A DNA stretch of 5,933 bases from Hyphomonas sp. (GTDB lineage: Bacteria > Pseudomonadota > Alphaproteobacteria > Caulobacterales > Hyphomonadaceae). Position numbers and translations under genes: made by a program. Under the pieces are notes generated by a model. The model saw nothing but the letters and a program-made list of their open reading frames with translations, made no database searches and was not told the origin of the DNA. Shown here in pieces: positions 1-5,378 of this stretch. The stretch's first letter is position 1. Each line of letters starts with the position of its first letter. The stretch spans positions 1,028-6,960 of the forward strand of contig DNFL01000125.1 in assembly GCA_003486945.1 (NCBI GenBank), given 5' to 3'.

Positions 1-105
1 GGCGATGCGGATGGTGTTCTTGCGGCGACCGCGATAGCCCTTGGCCTGGTCGAGAATCCGCTTGTGCTTGGCGCGGGTGGTAACACCGCGTTTGATGCGA
101 GGCAT
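1..105 (-). CDS. rplT: 50S ribosomal protein L20, N-terminal part (cut by window edge)
   Basis: Only the first 35 codons are present; the gene continues past base 1. The translation starts [16 protein letters not shown] and goes on through [19 protein letters not shown], the highly basic N-terminal extension typical of L20, which threads into 23S rRNA during early assembly of the large subunit. The ATG at 105-103 is preceded by AGGAG (113-117) at a 7-base spacing, which fixes the start. It lies 27 bases after the rpmI stop on the same strand, the conserved rpmI-rplT pair, so the two are almost certainly co-transcribed. In other bacteria L20 represses its own operon by binding the mRNA leader; whether it does so here cannot be seen. 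Identification is secure from the N-terminus alone. Confidence 0.97.
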   Translation of the reverse strand, partial: MPRIKRGVTTRAKHKRILDQAKGYRGRRKNTIRIA

Positions 106-132
106 AGTTTATCTCCTGAATCGAAACCGGCG

Positions 133-336
133 TCAGCCCAGCCCGTAGGGGGCCCATTTCTTCACGTGCGCAACGTCGGCGTCGCTGAGCACGGAAGTGC
201 CGCGGTTCTGGCGGATATACTTCGCATTGTGGCTGATCAGGCGGTGGCGCTTGCCGGCGACGCCGTGCTTCAGCTTGCCTGTCGCGGTGATCTTGAAGCG
301 CTTTGCAGCGGCCTTCTTGGTCTTCATCTTCGGCAT
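133..336 (-). CDS. rpmI: 50S ribosomal protein L35
   Basis: Complete 67-residue gene. The protein begins [17 protein letters not shown] and continues with [12 protein letters not shown], the lysine/arginine-rich signature of L35, a small protein buried in the large ribosomal subunit. The length matches the usual 64-67 residues. The ATG at 336-334 follows AGGAG (343-347) at a 6-base spacing. It is first in an rpmI-rplT unit. Upstream lie about 270 bases without a recognisable gene, containing a candidate promoter at 436-464, so the unit probably has its own promoter with a leader of about 90 bases rather than depending on read-through from infC. In many bacteria infC directly precedes rpmI; here three unrelated genes intervene. 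Confidence 0.97.
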   Translation of the reverse strand: MPKMKTKKAAAKRFKITATGKLKHGVAGKRHRLISHNAKYIRQNRGTSVLSDADVAHVKKWAPYGLG

Positions 337-365
337 GTTTTTCTCCTCAAACTGTAGAGCTCACA

Positions 366-416
366 CCAGATCTGGCGGCCCGATATTCGCGGACAAAGGG
401 GCAATGCCGTCGCCCC
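366..416 (-). promoter_or_regulatory. Structured leader of rpmI (possible autoregulatory site)
   Basis: Between the candidate promoter and the rpmI ribosome binding site the transcript can form a GGGGC/GCCCC stem (398-402 with 412-416, 9-base loop) and contains the perfect 10-base palindrome CCAGATCTGG (366-375). L20 operons in Escherichia coli and Bacillus subtilis are controlled by L20 binding to leader structures, so this leader is a reasonable place for such control. The stems are short and I do not recognise a known L20-binding fold. Confidence 0.2.
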
Positions 417-435
417 GGTTGTCGGCAAGTGGCGG

Positions 436-464
436 CTTATGAAGGAGGCGCGGGCAAGAATCAA
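436..464 (-). promoter_or_regulatory. Candidate promoter for rpmI-rplT
   Basis: On the minus strand a TTGATT element (464-459) is separated by 17 bases from CATAAG (441-436), a fair match to housekeeping -35 and -10 boxes in an intergenic region that needs a promoter. Transcription would start near 429 and leave a leader of about 90 bases before rpmI. Assigned by eye from spacing and resemblance only. Confidence 0.4.
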
Positions 465-557
465 GGGGGACGATGAGTTGCGGGTCGCGCGCCCTGTTTG
501 CCTTTCGAAGCCAGTCCAGAAACCGTCCATAAAACGCGCGTGGAGCAATGGACTGTT

Positions 558-579
558 TTCGCCTCTGAGGCGAGTTTTT
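558..579 (+). terminator. Intrinsic terminator-like hairpin pointing along the plus strand
   Basis: TCGCCT (559-564) pairs with AGGCGA (568-573) around a CTG loop, with a further T-G wobble at 558/574, and is followed by TTTTT (575-579). Stem plus T-run is the classic Rho-independent layout, but only for plus-strand transcription. Read on the minus strand the hairpin is followed by AAAACAG, without a U-tract. The minus-strand gene ending at 607 lies 28 bases away, so the hairpin may still protect that 3' end, but its polarity suits a plus-strand transcript that I cannot otherwise identify. Confidence 0.5.
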
Positions 580-606
580 CAGGTGCAGGAGAATTTTTGC
601 GATTGT

Positions 607-840
607 TCACTCATTTTTGAAAGCTGAGAGCCGGAGGTTTGAGGTTGGAGGCTTGCGGCGTGGGGTGGGCGGAGGCTTCGGAGGGGGAACATTGAGGGTG
701 CGTAGGCATTGGGATGGCGTACGTTTGGGGAGGGCTGCGATGCGGCGCTGCATGAAGAACTGGGTGACGCCGACATAGACCAGCATCAGGCCAAGGTCGG
801 CGAACAGGATGACGAAGAGCCAACGCATGAAGAAGTCCAT
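607..840 (-). CDS. Small single-span membrane protein with proline-rich tail
   Basis: The product is 77 residues and of unknown function. Residues about 7-29 (WLFVILFADLGLMLVYVG and onward) form one hydrophobic helix, preceded by MDFFMR and followed by QRR, which by the positive-inside rule is ambiguous for orientation. From residue 38 the tail is low in complexity, with eleven prolines mixed with lysine and arginine (VPPPKPPPTPRRKPP). The ATG lies only 4 bases after the stop of the gene ending at 845, so the two are very likely translated from one mRNA. The nearest ribosome-binding-like sequence, AGGAAG (853-858), lies inside that upstream gene at a rather long 12-base spacing. The hydrophobic N-terminus looks real; the tail could be degenerate read-through coding. 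I do not recognise a family. Confidence 0.6.
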   Translation of the reverse strand: MDFFMRWLFVILFADLGLMLVYVGVTQFFMQRRIAALPKRTPSQCLRTLNVPPPKPPPTPRRKPPTSNLRLSAFKNE

Positions 841-844
841 TTGA

Positions 845-1438
845 TCAGGACGCTTCCTGTGTATAGGATTTCGCGATTGCCTCGGCGATCTTGCGCGCCT
901 GTTTCTCGCCGCCATGGCTGTCGAAAATCCAGACCGCGATGCGCACACCGCTCTTGTGCTCCACGGCATAGAAGCGGCCGGGCTTGTCATAGACCCTCAG
1001 TGTACCCACCATATGGATGGACAACACGCCGGAAATCTCCGGGCCGGATGGGCCGTCGCGCCGCGCGACCGGAAGCTTCGTGTCTTCCTTGCCATACCAG
1101 CGGCCTTCGGTCTCGTCTGCAACCGACCAGCGGTTCGTCAGCATCGCGCGAGAGGCGGAGACGAACTTGTCGAGGCTGGCATGCCTGTCGGCGCGCGCCA
1201 CCGCGATCATGCCGTCGCATTCGGATGTGCCGGAGAGCATGGATCGGTGATTGCGATAGGCCGTGATGCCGCCGGTGTCGCGCCAGCGATAGTTTCCTTC
1301 GGCGATGGCCTCATAGCGCGCAGGCAGCGCCACCTGCCCTCCCCCGGGAAGGTCAGCGCGAACGGCGCGCACCCCGAAGGCAAGCAGGGGCAGGAGCGCC
1401 ATCAGAAGTATCCCCGGAAACAGGAAGGATTTCAGCAT
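845..1438 (-). CDS. Exported or membrane-anchored protein of unknown function
   Basis: This gene encodes 197 residues. The N-terminus has one basic residue (MLKSF), then a hydrophobic stretch over residues about 5-23 and a possible signal peptidase site after VRA (residue 28, before DLPGG), so the product is probably periplasmic or anchored to the inner membrane. The rest is soluble-looking, mixed alpha/beta in character, with a single cysteine (SECDG) and a short motif-like stretch, FYAVEHKSGVRIAVWIFDSHGG, broken here by no obvious catalytic signature. The C-terminus (KQARKIAEAIAKSY) is probably helical. No strong ribosome binding site precedes the ATG at 1438; the ATG at codon 13 is an alternative but would shorten the hydrophobic segment. 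It sits 48 bases after the Hcp-like gene and 4 bases before the small membrane protein gene, suggesting a three-gene envelope operon. Confidence 0.75.
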   Translation of the reverse strand: MLKSFLFPGILLMALLPLLAFGVRAVRADLPGGGQVALPARYEAIAEGNYRWRDTGGITAYRNHRSMLSGTSECDGMIAVARADRHASLDKFVSASRAMLTNRWSVADETEGRWYGKEDTKLPVARRDGPSGPEISGVLSIHMVGTLRVYDKPGRFYAVEHKSGVRIAVWIFDSHGGEKQARKIAEAIAKSYTQEAS

Positions 1439-1486
1439 GGCGCAGGCATGCCGCGGCGCGCGGGCGGGCGCAAGCGGGGGCCGGGA

Positions 1487-1984
1487 TCAGGGCTGGCCGG
1501 TCTTGAGGTTGAAGGTGGCGTCAACGCGGCCGGGGCCGGCGGCAGATTTCGAACTCCACGTGATTTCGGTGGCGGTCAGCGTGACTTCCTCGACCTGCTT
1601 GCCAGCGATGGTCTGGCTGGAGGCAGACGTGACGGTGACATTCTTCAGTGTCACCAGGAGGTCACCATACTCGATGACTGCGTCCTTCTGCACCTTCCCG
1701 GTGAGGGCGGCCTGGCGGATATGCGGCGTGGTGCTGTCGATGGCCTTGGTGATGACGACCGGGCGCACCTGCACCTTGCCGGCACGGGCCGTGCCGGCGC
1801 CCGAAGATGCGGAGGTGGGCACATCGATGCCTTCAGCGAGGCTTTCGATGGTGATCCAGTCCTTGTGTTTGGCGTCCGTGGATTCGCCCTTGATATCGCC
1901 GAGCTTCAGGTAGCCGGCGGCAAAGGCGGGCATGGCTGCCGCGAAAAGGGCAACAAACAGGGCGATCAGTGTCTTGCGGAACAT
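1487..1984 (-). CDS. Secreted Hcp-family (type VI tube-like) protein
   Basis: The product is 165 residues. Residues 1-22 are a clear Sec signal peptide: basic MFRKT, a hydrophobic core (LIALFVALFAAAM) and an AFA cleavage site before AGYLKL. The mature part opens with YLKLGDIKGESTDAKHKDW (25-43), very close to the start of Hcp proteins, which form the hexameric rings of the type VI secretion tube. It continues with the beta-rich pattern of the family: VQVRPVVITKAIDSTTP near 71-87, then VIEYGDLLVTLKNVTVTS and VEEVTLTATEITW. Classical Hcp is made in the cytoplasm without a signal peptide, so a canonical tube role is doubtful; an exported Hcp-fold protein is more likely. The ATG at 1984 has AGGAG (1991-1995) at 6 bases, which is why an upstream in-frame start at 2080 is rejected. 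No other type VI gene is visible. It heads a minus-strand block with the genes at 845-1438 and 607-840. Confidence 0.85.
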   Translation of the reverse strand: MFRKTLIALFVALFAAAMPAFAAGYLKLGDIKGESTDAKHKDWITIESLAEGIDVPTSASSGAGTARAGKVQVRPVVITKAIDSTTPHIRQAALTGKVQKDAVIEYGDLLVTLKNVTVTSASSQTIAGKQVEEVTLTATEITWSSKSAAGPGRVDATFNLKTGQP

Positions 1985-2002
1985 GGGTTTCTCCTCCCCT
2001 GC

Positions 2003-2037
2003 CCGCATGCGGCCGGATTGTCCGTGTCCGGATGCGG
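2003..2037 (-). promoter_or_regulatory. Bulged hairpin in the leader of the Hcp-like gene
   Basis: CCGCAT (2003-2008) pairs with ATGCGG (2032-2037) and CCGGA (2013-2017) with TCCGG (2027-2031), giving 11 base pairs interrupted by a 4-base bulge (2009-2012) with a 9-base loop. In the mRNA it would sit just after the candidate transcription start and end 7 bases before the AGGAG of the gene, so it could influence mRNA stability or ribosome access. No function is known. Confidence 0.3.
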
Positions 2038-2047
2038 ATCTGGCGGG

Positions 2048-2076
2048 AAGATGCCACTGGCAGGGCCTGGCGGCAA
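2048..2076 (-). promoter_or_regulatory. Candidate promoter for the Hcp-like three-gene block
   Basis: On the minus strand TTGCCG (2076-2071) is followed after 17 bases by CATCTT (2053-2048). The match to a housekeeping promoter is moderate, but it lies directly after the infC hairpin and gives a leader of about 55 bases before the gene, which makes sense if infC is terminated separately. Eye-based call. Confidence 0.3.
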
Positions 2077-2094
2077 GCACAGCCTGAAACGACA

Positions 2095-2122
2095 GCAGGC
2101 GGAGCTTTGGGGCTCCGCCTGC
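2095..2122 (-). terminator. Probable infC terminator hairpin
   Basis: A perfect 11-base inverted repeat, GCAGGCGGAGC (2095-2105) and GCTCCGCCTGC (2112-2122), encloses a 6-base loop. It begins 24 bases after the infC stop. The stem is strong and GC-rich, but the following minus-strand sequence TGTCGTTTC is only weakly T-rich, so it is either a weak intrinsic terminator or an mRNA 3'-end stabiliser. The plus-strand side (ATCGTGTATTTC) also lacks a proper T-run. Confidence 0.55.
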
Positions 2123-2146
2123 ATCGTGTATTTCTGTGACAGGGCC

Positions 2147-2689
2147 TCAGCGCGGGGCGAGGACCATGGTCATCTGCTTGCCTTCAAGCTTGGGTTCGAG
2201 TTCGACCTTGGCGGTGGTCTCGAAATCCTTTTTCATCTTCTCGAGCAGCTCCATGCCGAGATGCTGGTGGGCCATCTCGCGGCCGCGGAAGCGCAGCGTG
2301 ATCTTCACCTTGTCGCCCTCTTCAAAGAAGCGGGTGATGGCGCGCGCCTTCACTTCGTAATCGTGCGTGTCGATGTTCGGCCGGATCTTGATCTCTTTGA
2401 GCTCCGAAGATTTCTGCTTCTTCTTCGCAGCAGCCTTTTTCTTGCGCTCCTCGAAGCGCACCTTTCCATAGTCGAGAATCTTCACGACCGGCACTTCCTG
2501 GCCGGCGGAGACTTCCACGAGGTCCATGGCGGCCTCACGCGCCGCTTCCAGCGCTGCCCCGATGGGCATGACGCCCTGCTTCTCACCATTCTCGTCGATG
2601 AGCAGCACCTTCGCGGCGCGGATCTCTTCATTGATGCGAGGGCCGGTCTGTTTCTTTACGGGCGCTTCGGCTTCAGGTCTGCGAGCTAT
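2147..2689 (-). CDS. infC: Translation initiation factor IF-3, starting at an AUA codon
   Basis: The product is 180 residues, the same length as Escherichia coli IF3. IF3 binds the 30S subunit, prevents premature joining of 50S and checks start codon and initiator tRNA pairing. The N-terminal domain contains [22 protein letters not shown] (18-39, written in parts: RINEEIR then LIDENGE), then LVEVS and [10 protein letters not shown] lysine-rich linker ([19 protein letters not shown]) leads to the C-terminal domain with [33 protein letters not shown] and a final MTMVLAPR. No ATG, GTG or TTG lies in frame between the upstream stop (2716-2714) and the conserved N-terminus; the ATA at 2689-2687 is 7 bases after AGGAG, so it is chosen as start and would be read as methionine. 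The in-frame GTG at 2608 would remove the conserved RINEEIRA stretch and has no ribosome binding site. A non-AUG start fits the known IF3 autoregulation. Confidence 0.95.
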   Translation of the reverse strand: MARRPEAEAPVKKQTGPRINEEIRAAKVLLIDENGEKQGVMPIGAALEAAREAAMDLVEVSAGQEVPVVKILDYGKVRFEERKKKAAAKKKQKSSELKEIKIRPNIDTHDYEVKARAITRFFEEGDKVKITLRFRGREMAHQHLGMELLEKMKKDFETTAKVELEPKLEGKQMTMVLAPR

Positions 2690-2696
2690 GGCAAGT

Positions 2697-2701
2697 CTCC
2701 T
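2697..2701 (-). promoter_or_regulatory. Ribosome binding site that sets the infC AUA start
   Basis: On the minus strand AAGGAGA, with core AGGAG at 2701-2697, precedes the ATA codon (2689-2687) by 7 bases, an ideal spacing. It is the only strong Shine-Dalgarno sequence near the gene start. The sole in-frame conventional start downstream, GTG at 2608, is preceded by GATCCGCGCCGCGAAG, which has no comparable element. Confidence 0.85.
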
Positions 2702-2726
2702 TCTCGGATTGTTTCAGGGTCGCAGG

Positions 2727-2755
2727 AATATGCCCGTATTTGCGGGCTCCGGCAA
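2727..2755 (-). promoter_or_regulatory. Candidate infC promoter with inverted repeat in the spacer
   Basis: On the minus strand TTGCCG (2755-2750) and CATATT (2732-2727) are 17 bases apart, giving a transcript start near 2720 and a leader of about 30 bases. The spacer and the edge of the -10 contain the inverted repeat GCCCG (2732-2736)/CGGGC (2743-2747) with a 6-base gap, which could be an operator or a chance GC-rich pairing. Confidence 0.4.
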
Positions 2756-2876
2756 GCGCGGGGGCCTAATCGGGACCGGCAGGCGGGTCAAGCGGGATCA
2801 ATGCGGAGGGCTGCCTTGCCCTTGCGGGAAAGCTGGGCCTAACTGGAAATCAGATGGAAGGACACGGGGTGCGGGT

Positions 2877-5378
2877 ATGAGACTGGCGGCGATGATGGCG
2901 GGGCTGTGCCTGTTGATGGCGGGGGCGGCAATGGCGCAGGGGAAGGCTGAGCCGCCGAAGACGCTGGAACAGGCGGTGGCGGGCATGGAGGCGCGGCCGG
3001 GCTTCCTGGACCTCTATGCGGAAACCGGGACCGGCAAGGTGTTTGCCGCCCTGCCCGCGCCGGATGGCGAGGGGGTCAGCGTGCGGTTCATCTATGCGAC
3101 CGGGCTGACGGCGGGGCTGGGCTCGAACCCGGTCGGGCTGGACCGAGGGTATGCGTCCTCGGGCGAAATCGTGCGGTTCCGCCGGGTGGGCGACAAGGTG
3201 ATCGCCGAGATGGAGAACTGGCGCTATCGGGCAACGTCCGGGCGGGCGGAGGAAGTGAAATCGGTGCAGCAGAGCTTTGCATCGTCTTTCCTCTGGTCGA
3301 CGGGGATCGAGGCGAAGGGGGCGGACGGGCGGTTGCTGATCGACCTGTCGGGCTTCCTGGCGCGGGATGCGTTTGACCTCGCCTCGTCGCTGAAGTTCGG
3401 GCGCGATGCGGCCGACTACCGGCTGGCGGCGGACCGGTCGATGCCGGATGCGGCGAGCGTGCTGTCCTTCCCGGACAACTCTGAAATCGACGCATTCCTG
3501 ACCTTCGACACATCCCGGCCGAATGCCGAGACGCGGGCGACGGCGGCGGATGGGCGTTCCGTGACGCTGGTGTTGCACCACTCCTTCGTGCGCCTGCCGG
3601 ATGATGGCTATACGCCGCGGATGTTTGATCAGCGTACGGCCAATATCGGCATGGGGTTCTATGATTTCTCCGCGCCGCTGGGCGAGCAGATCGTGCAGCG
3701 TCAGTCGCGCCGCTTCCGGCTGGAGAAGACGGAGCCGGGTGCAGCCTTCTCGGGCGTGAAGAAGCCGATCGTGTTCTATGTCGACAATGGCGCGCCGGAG
3801 GAAATCCGTGATGCGCTGATCGAAGGGGCGAGCTGGTGGGCGAAAGGGTTTGAGGCGGCGGGCTTCAAGGATGCCTACTGTGTGGAAGTGCTGCCCGAGG
3901 GCGTGCACCCGCTGGACGTGCGATACAACGTGATCAACTGGGTGCATCGGCAGACGCGCGGATGGTCTTATGGCGGCAGCGTGTCGGACCCGCGCACGGG
4001 CGAGTTGCTGAAGGCGAATGTCATTCTCGGCTCGCAGCGTGTGCGCCAGGACCGGATGATCTTTGAAGGCCTTGCGGGCGCGGAGGCCACCGGCAGCGGC
4101 GGGCCTGATGATCCGATCGGGATTGCGTTGCAGCGCATCCGCCAGCTGTCTGCGCATGAAGTGGGCCATACGCTCGGCTTTGCGCACAACTTTGCCGCGA
4201 GCGGCAATGACCGCGCCTCGGTGATGGACTACCCTGCCCCGTGGGTGAGGCCGAAAGCGGGCGGCGGGCTCGACTTTTCGCAGGCCTATGCGAGCGGACT
4301 GGGCGCCTGGGACGTGTTCACGGTGAAATGGCTGTACACGGAGTTTCCGGGCGGCGGCGATGATGTTGCAGCGCTCAACGCCATGGTGGCGGAAGCGTAT
4401 GGCTCAGGCCTTCGGTTCGTCTCGGACGATCATGGCCGGACGAAGGACACGGCCCATCCCTATGCGTCTGTCTGGGACAACGGCGCAGACCCGGTGGCGA
4501 CGCTGAACGAGACCATGGCGGTGCGCCGGATCGCGCTCGGTAATTTCGGGCTGCGTTCACTGGCTGGCGGCCGGGCGGGGTCTGATCTCAACGCGGTGAT
4601 CGTGCCGATATATCTCTATCATCGCTACCAGGTGGAAGCCGCGGCGAAGATGATCGGCGGGCTGGATTTCCGCTACACGGTGACGGGCGACGGCGCCCCG
4701 CCGGCAGAGCCGGTTTCGCCCGTGCTGCAGAGGCAGGCGCTGGCGGCGCTGATTGCAACGCTGAAACCAGTCGAACTCGACCTGCCGGAACGGGTGCTGA
4801 ACCTACTGACGCCCGGCGATGTCGGCTATGATGGCGGCGGCGACGCGGCCGAAGTGTTCCCAGGGCGCACCGGGCCGGTGTTCGATCTCGCAGGCGCCGC
4901 CGACATTGCAGCAGGCATCACGCTGTCAGCAATCCTTGAGCCTTCGCGGGCCGGGCGGGTGAGCGCCTATGAGCAACGTGTGCCGGGCGCACTGAGCCTG
5001 CGCGCGGTGCTGGATGAGATTGACCGGGCCGTGTTTGCACCGGAGAGCGATGCCCGCCTCGCGCCGCTGGCGCGGGTGGTGCAGGCGCGGTTTGTGTCCG
5101 AACTGATGGCGCTGTCGCGCGCGGGCGGCGCGACGCCGGAAGTTTCGGCGGTGGCGGACGCGAAGCTCGCCGCGATGCGCGACGCGTTCGGCAAGAAGTG
5201 CAAGGGCGAGACAGAGGCCGAACGCCACCATCTTTCAGCCCTCAGTGCACGGATTACCCGGCACCTTGCGGGCGAAGAGGCGGCGACTGCACGGCCCCTG
5301 CCCGCCCTGCCGGTGCCGCCCGGCCCGCCCATCGGCGCGATGGGGCAAGTGGAAGACTGCTGGTTCTGCGCGAACTAG
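2877..5378 (+). CDS. Secreted zinc-dependent metalloprotease (DUF5117/DUF4953 family)
   Basis: The product is 833 residues, the usual size for this family of large bacterial zinc metalloproteases. Residues 1-20 are a Sec signal peptide ending in AMA before QGKAE, so the enzyme acts in the periplasm or outside the cell. The N-terminal half matches the DUF5117 type, with GLGSNPVGLDRG at 80-91 followed by VRFRRVGDKV. A middle section contains RLPDDGYTPR (239-248) and KPIVFYVD before FEAAGF (325-330). The catalytic part has HEVGHTLGFAH at 427-437: His427, His431 and His437 bind zinc and Glu428 is the general base. SVMDY places the metzincin-like Met-turn at Met450. The C-terminus ends in CWFCAN, with Cys828 and Cys831. 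The ATG at 2877 is chosen because it gives the intact signal peptide; upstream frame extension overlaps infC. The ribosome binding site is weak (AAGGA, 14 bases away). Substrate is unknown. It diverges from infC and ends against the GT9 gene. Confidence 0.93.
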   Translation: MRLAAMMAGLCLLMAGAAMAQGKAEPPKTLEQAVAGMEARPGFLDLYAETGTGKVFAALPAPDGEGVSVRFIYATGLTAGLGSNPVGLDRGYASSGEIVRFRRVGDKVIAEMENWRYRATSGRAEEVKSVQQSFASSFLWSTGIEAKGADGRLLIDLSGFLARDAFDLASSLKFGRDAADYRLAADRSMPDAASVLSFPDNSEIDAFLTFDTSRPNAETRATAADGRSVTLVLHHSFVRLPDDGYTPRMFDQRTANIGMGFYDFSAPLGEQIVQRQSRRFRLEKTEPGAAFSGVKKPIVFYVDNGAPEEIRDALIEGASWWAKGFEAAGFKDAYCVEVLPEGVHPLDVRYNVINWVHRQTRGWSYGGSVSDPRTGELLKANVILGSQRVRQDRMIFEGLAGAEATGSGGPDDPIGIALQRIRQLSAHEVGHTLGFAHNFAASGNDRASVMDYPAPWVRPKAGGGLDFSQAYASGLGAWDVFTVKWLYTEFPGGGDDVAALNAMVAEAYGSGLRFVSDDHGRTKDTAHPYASVWDNGADPVATLNETMAVRRIALGNFGLRSLAGGRAGSDLNAVIVPIYLYHRYQVEAAAKMIGGLDFRYTVTGDGAPPAEPVSPVLQRQALAALIATLKPVELDLPERVLNLLTPGDVGYDGGGDAAEVFPGRTGPVFDLAGAADIAAGITLSAILEPSRAGRVSAYEQRVPGALSLRAVLDEIDRAVFAPESDARLAPLARVVQARFVSELMALSRAGGATPEVSAVADAKLAAMRDAFGKKCKGETEAERHHLSALSARITRHLAGEEAATARPLPALPVPPGPPIGAMGQVEDCWFCAN
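5375..5378. other. Shared CTAG carrying both stop codons of convergent genes
   Basis: The metalloprotease stop TAG occupies 5376-5378 on the plus strand, and the glycosyltransferase stop TAG occupies 5377-5375 on the minus strand. The palindrome CTAG therefore serves both, a 4-base tail-to-tail overlap. No terminator can fit between the genes. Confidence 0.95.

Noticed and set aside
579..614. Eleven-codon frame MSEQSQKFSCT overlapping the end of the small membrane protein gene
   Set aside because: It has no ribosome binding site and no attenuator-like layout; the following hairpin lacks a T-run in that direction.
660..735. Possible G-quadruplex on the plus strand
   Set aside because: Runs of three or more G are separated by loops of about 1, 13 and 8 bases, too irregular for a convincing motif.
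1985..2080. Upstream start for the Hcp-like gene
   Set aside because: It adds 32 residues before a clean signal peptide and ignores the AGGAG placed 6 bases before the ATG at 1984.
914..2842. Plus-strand open frame of 642 codons
   Set aside because: It runs antisense to four minus-strand genes including infC, has no recognisable domain and is explained by high GC content lowering stop frequency.
2816..2844. TTGCCC-17-CTAACT as a metalloprotease promoter
   Set aside because: The -10 element matches consensus at only two of six positions, so it is not listed as a feature.
2526..2876. N-terminal extension of the metalloprotease frame
   Set aside because: It overlaps infC in antisense and would bury the signal peptide 117 residues inside the protein.
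2907..2909. Lipoprotein-type cysteine (Cys11) in the metalloprotease signal peptide
   Set aside because: It sits within the hydrophobic core after AGL, with the hydrophobic run continuing beyond it; there is no proper lipobox and an AMA cleavage site fits better.
2850..4187. Minus-strand open frame of 445 codons
   Set aside because: Its product is an arginine-, proline- and histidine-rich mirror of the metalloprotease, whose plus-strand frame has a signal peptide and intact zinc site.
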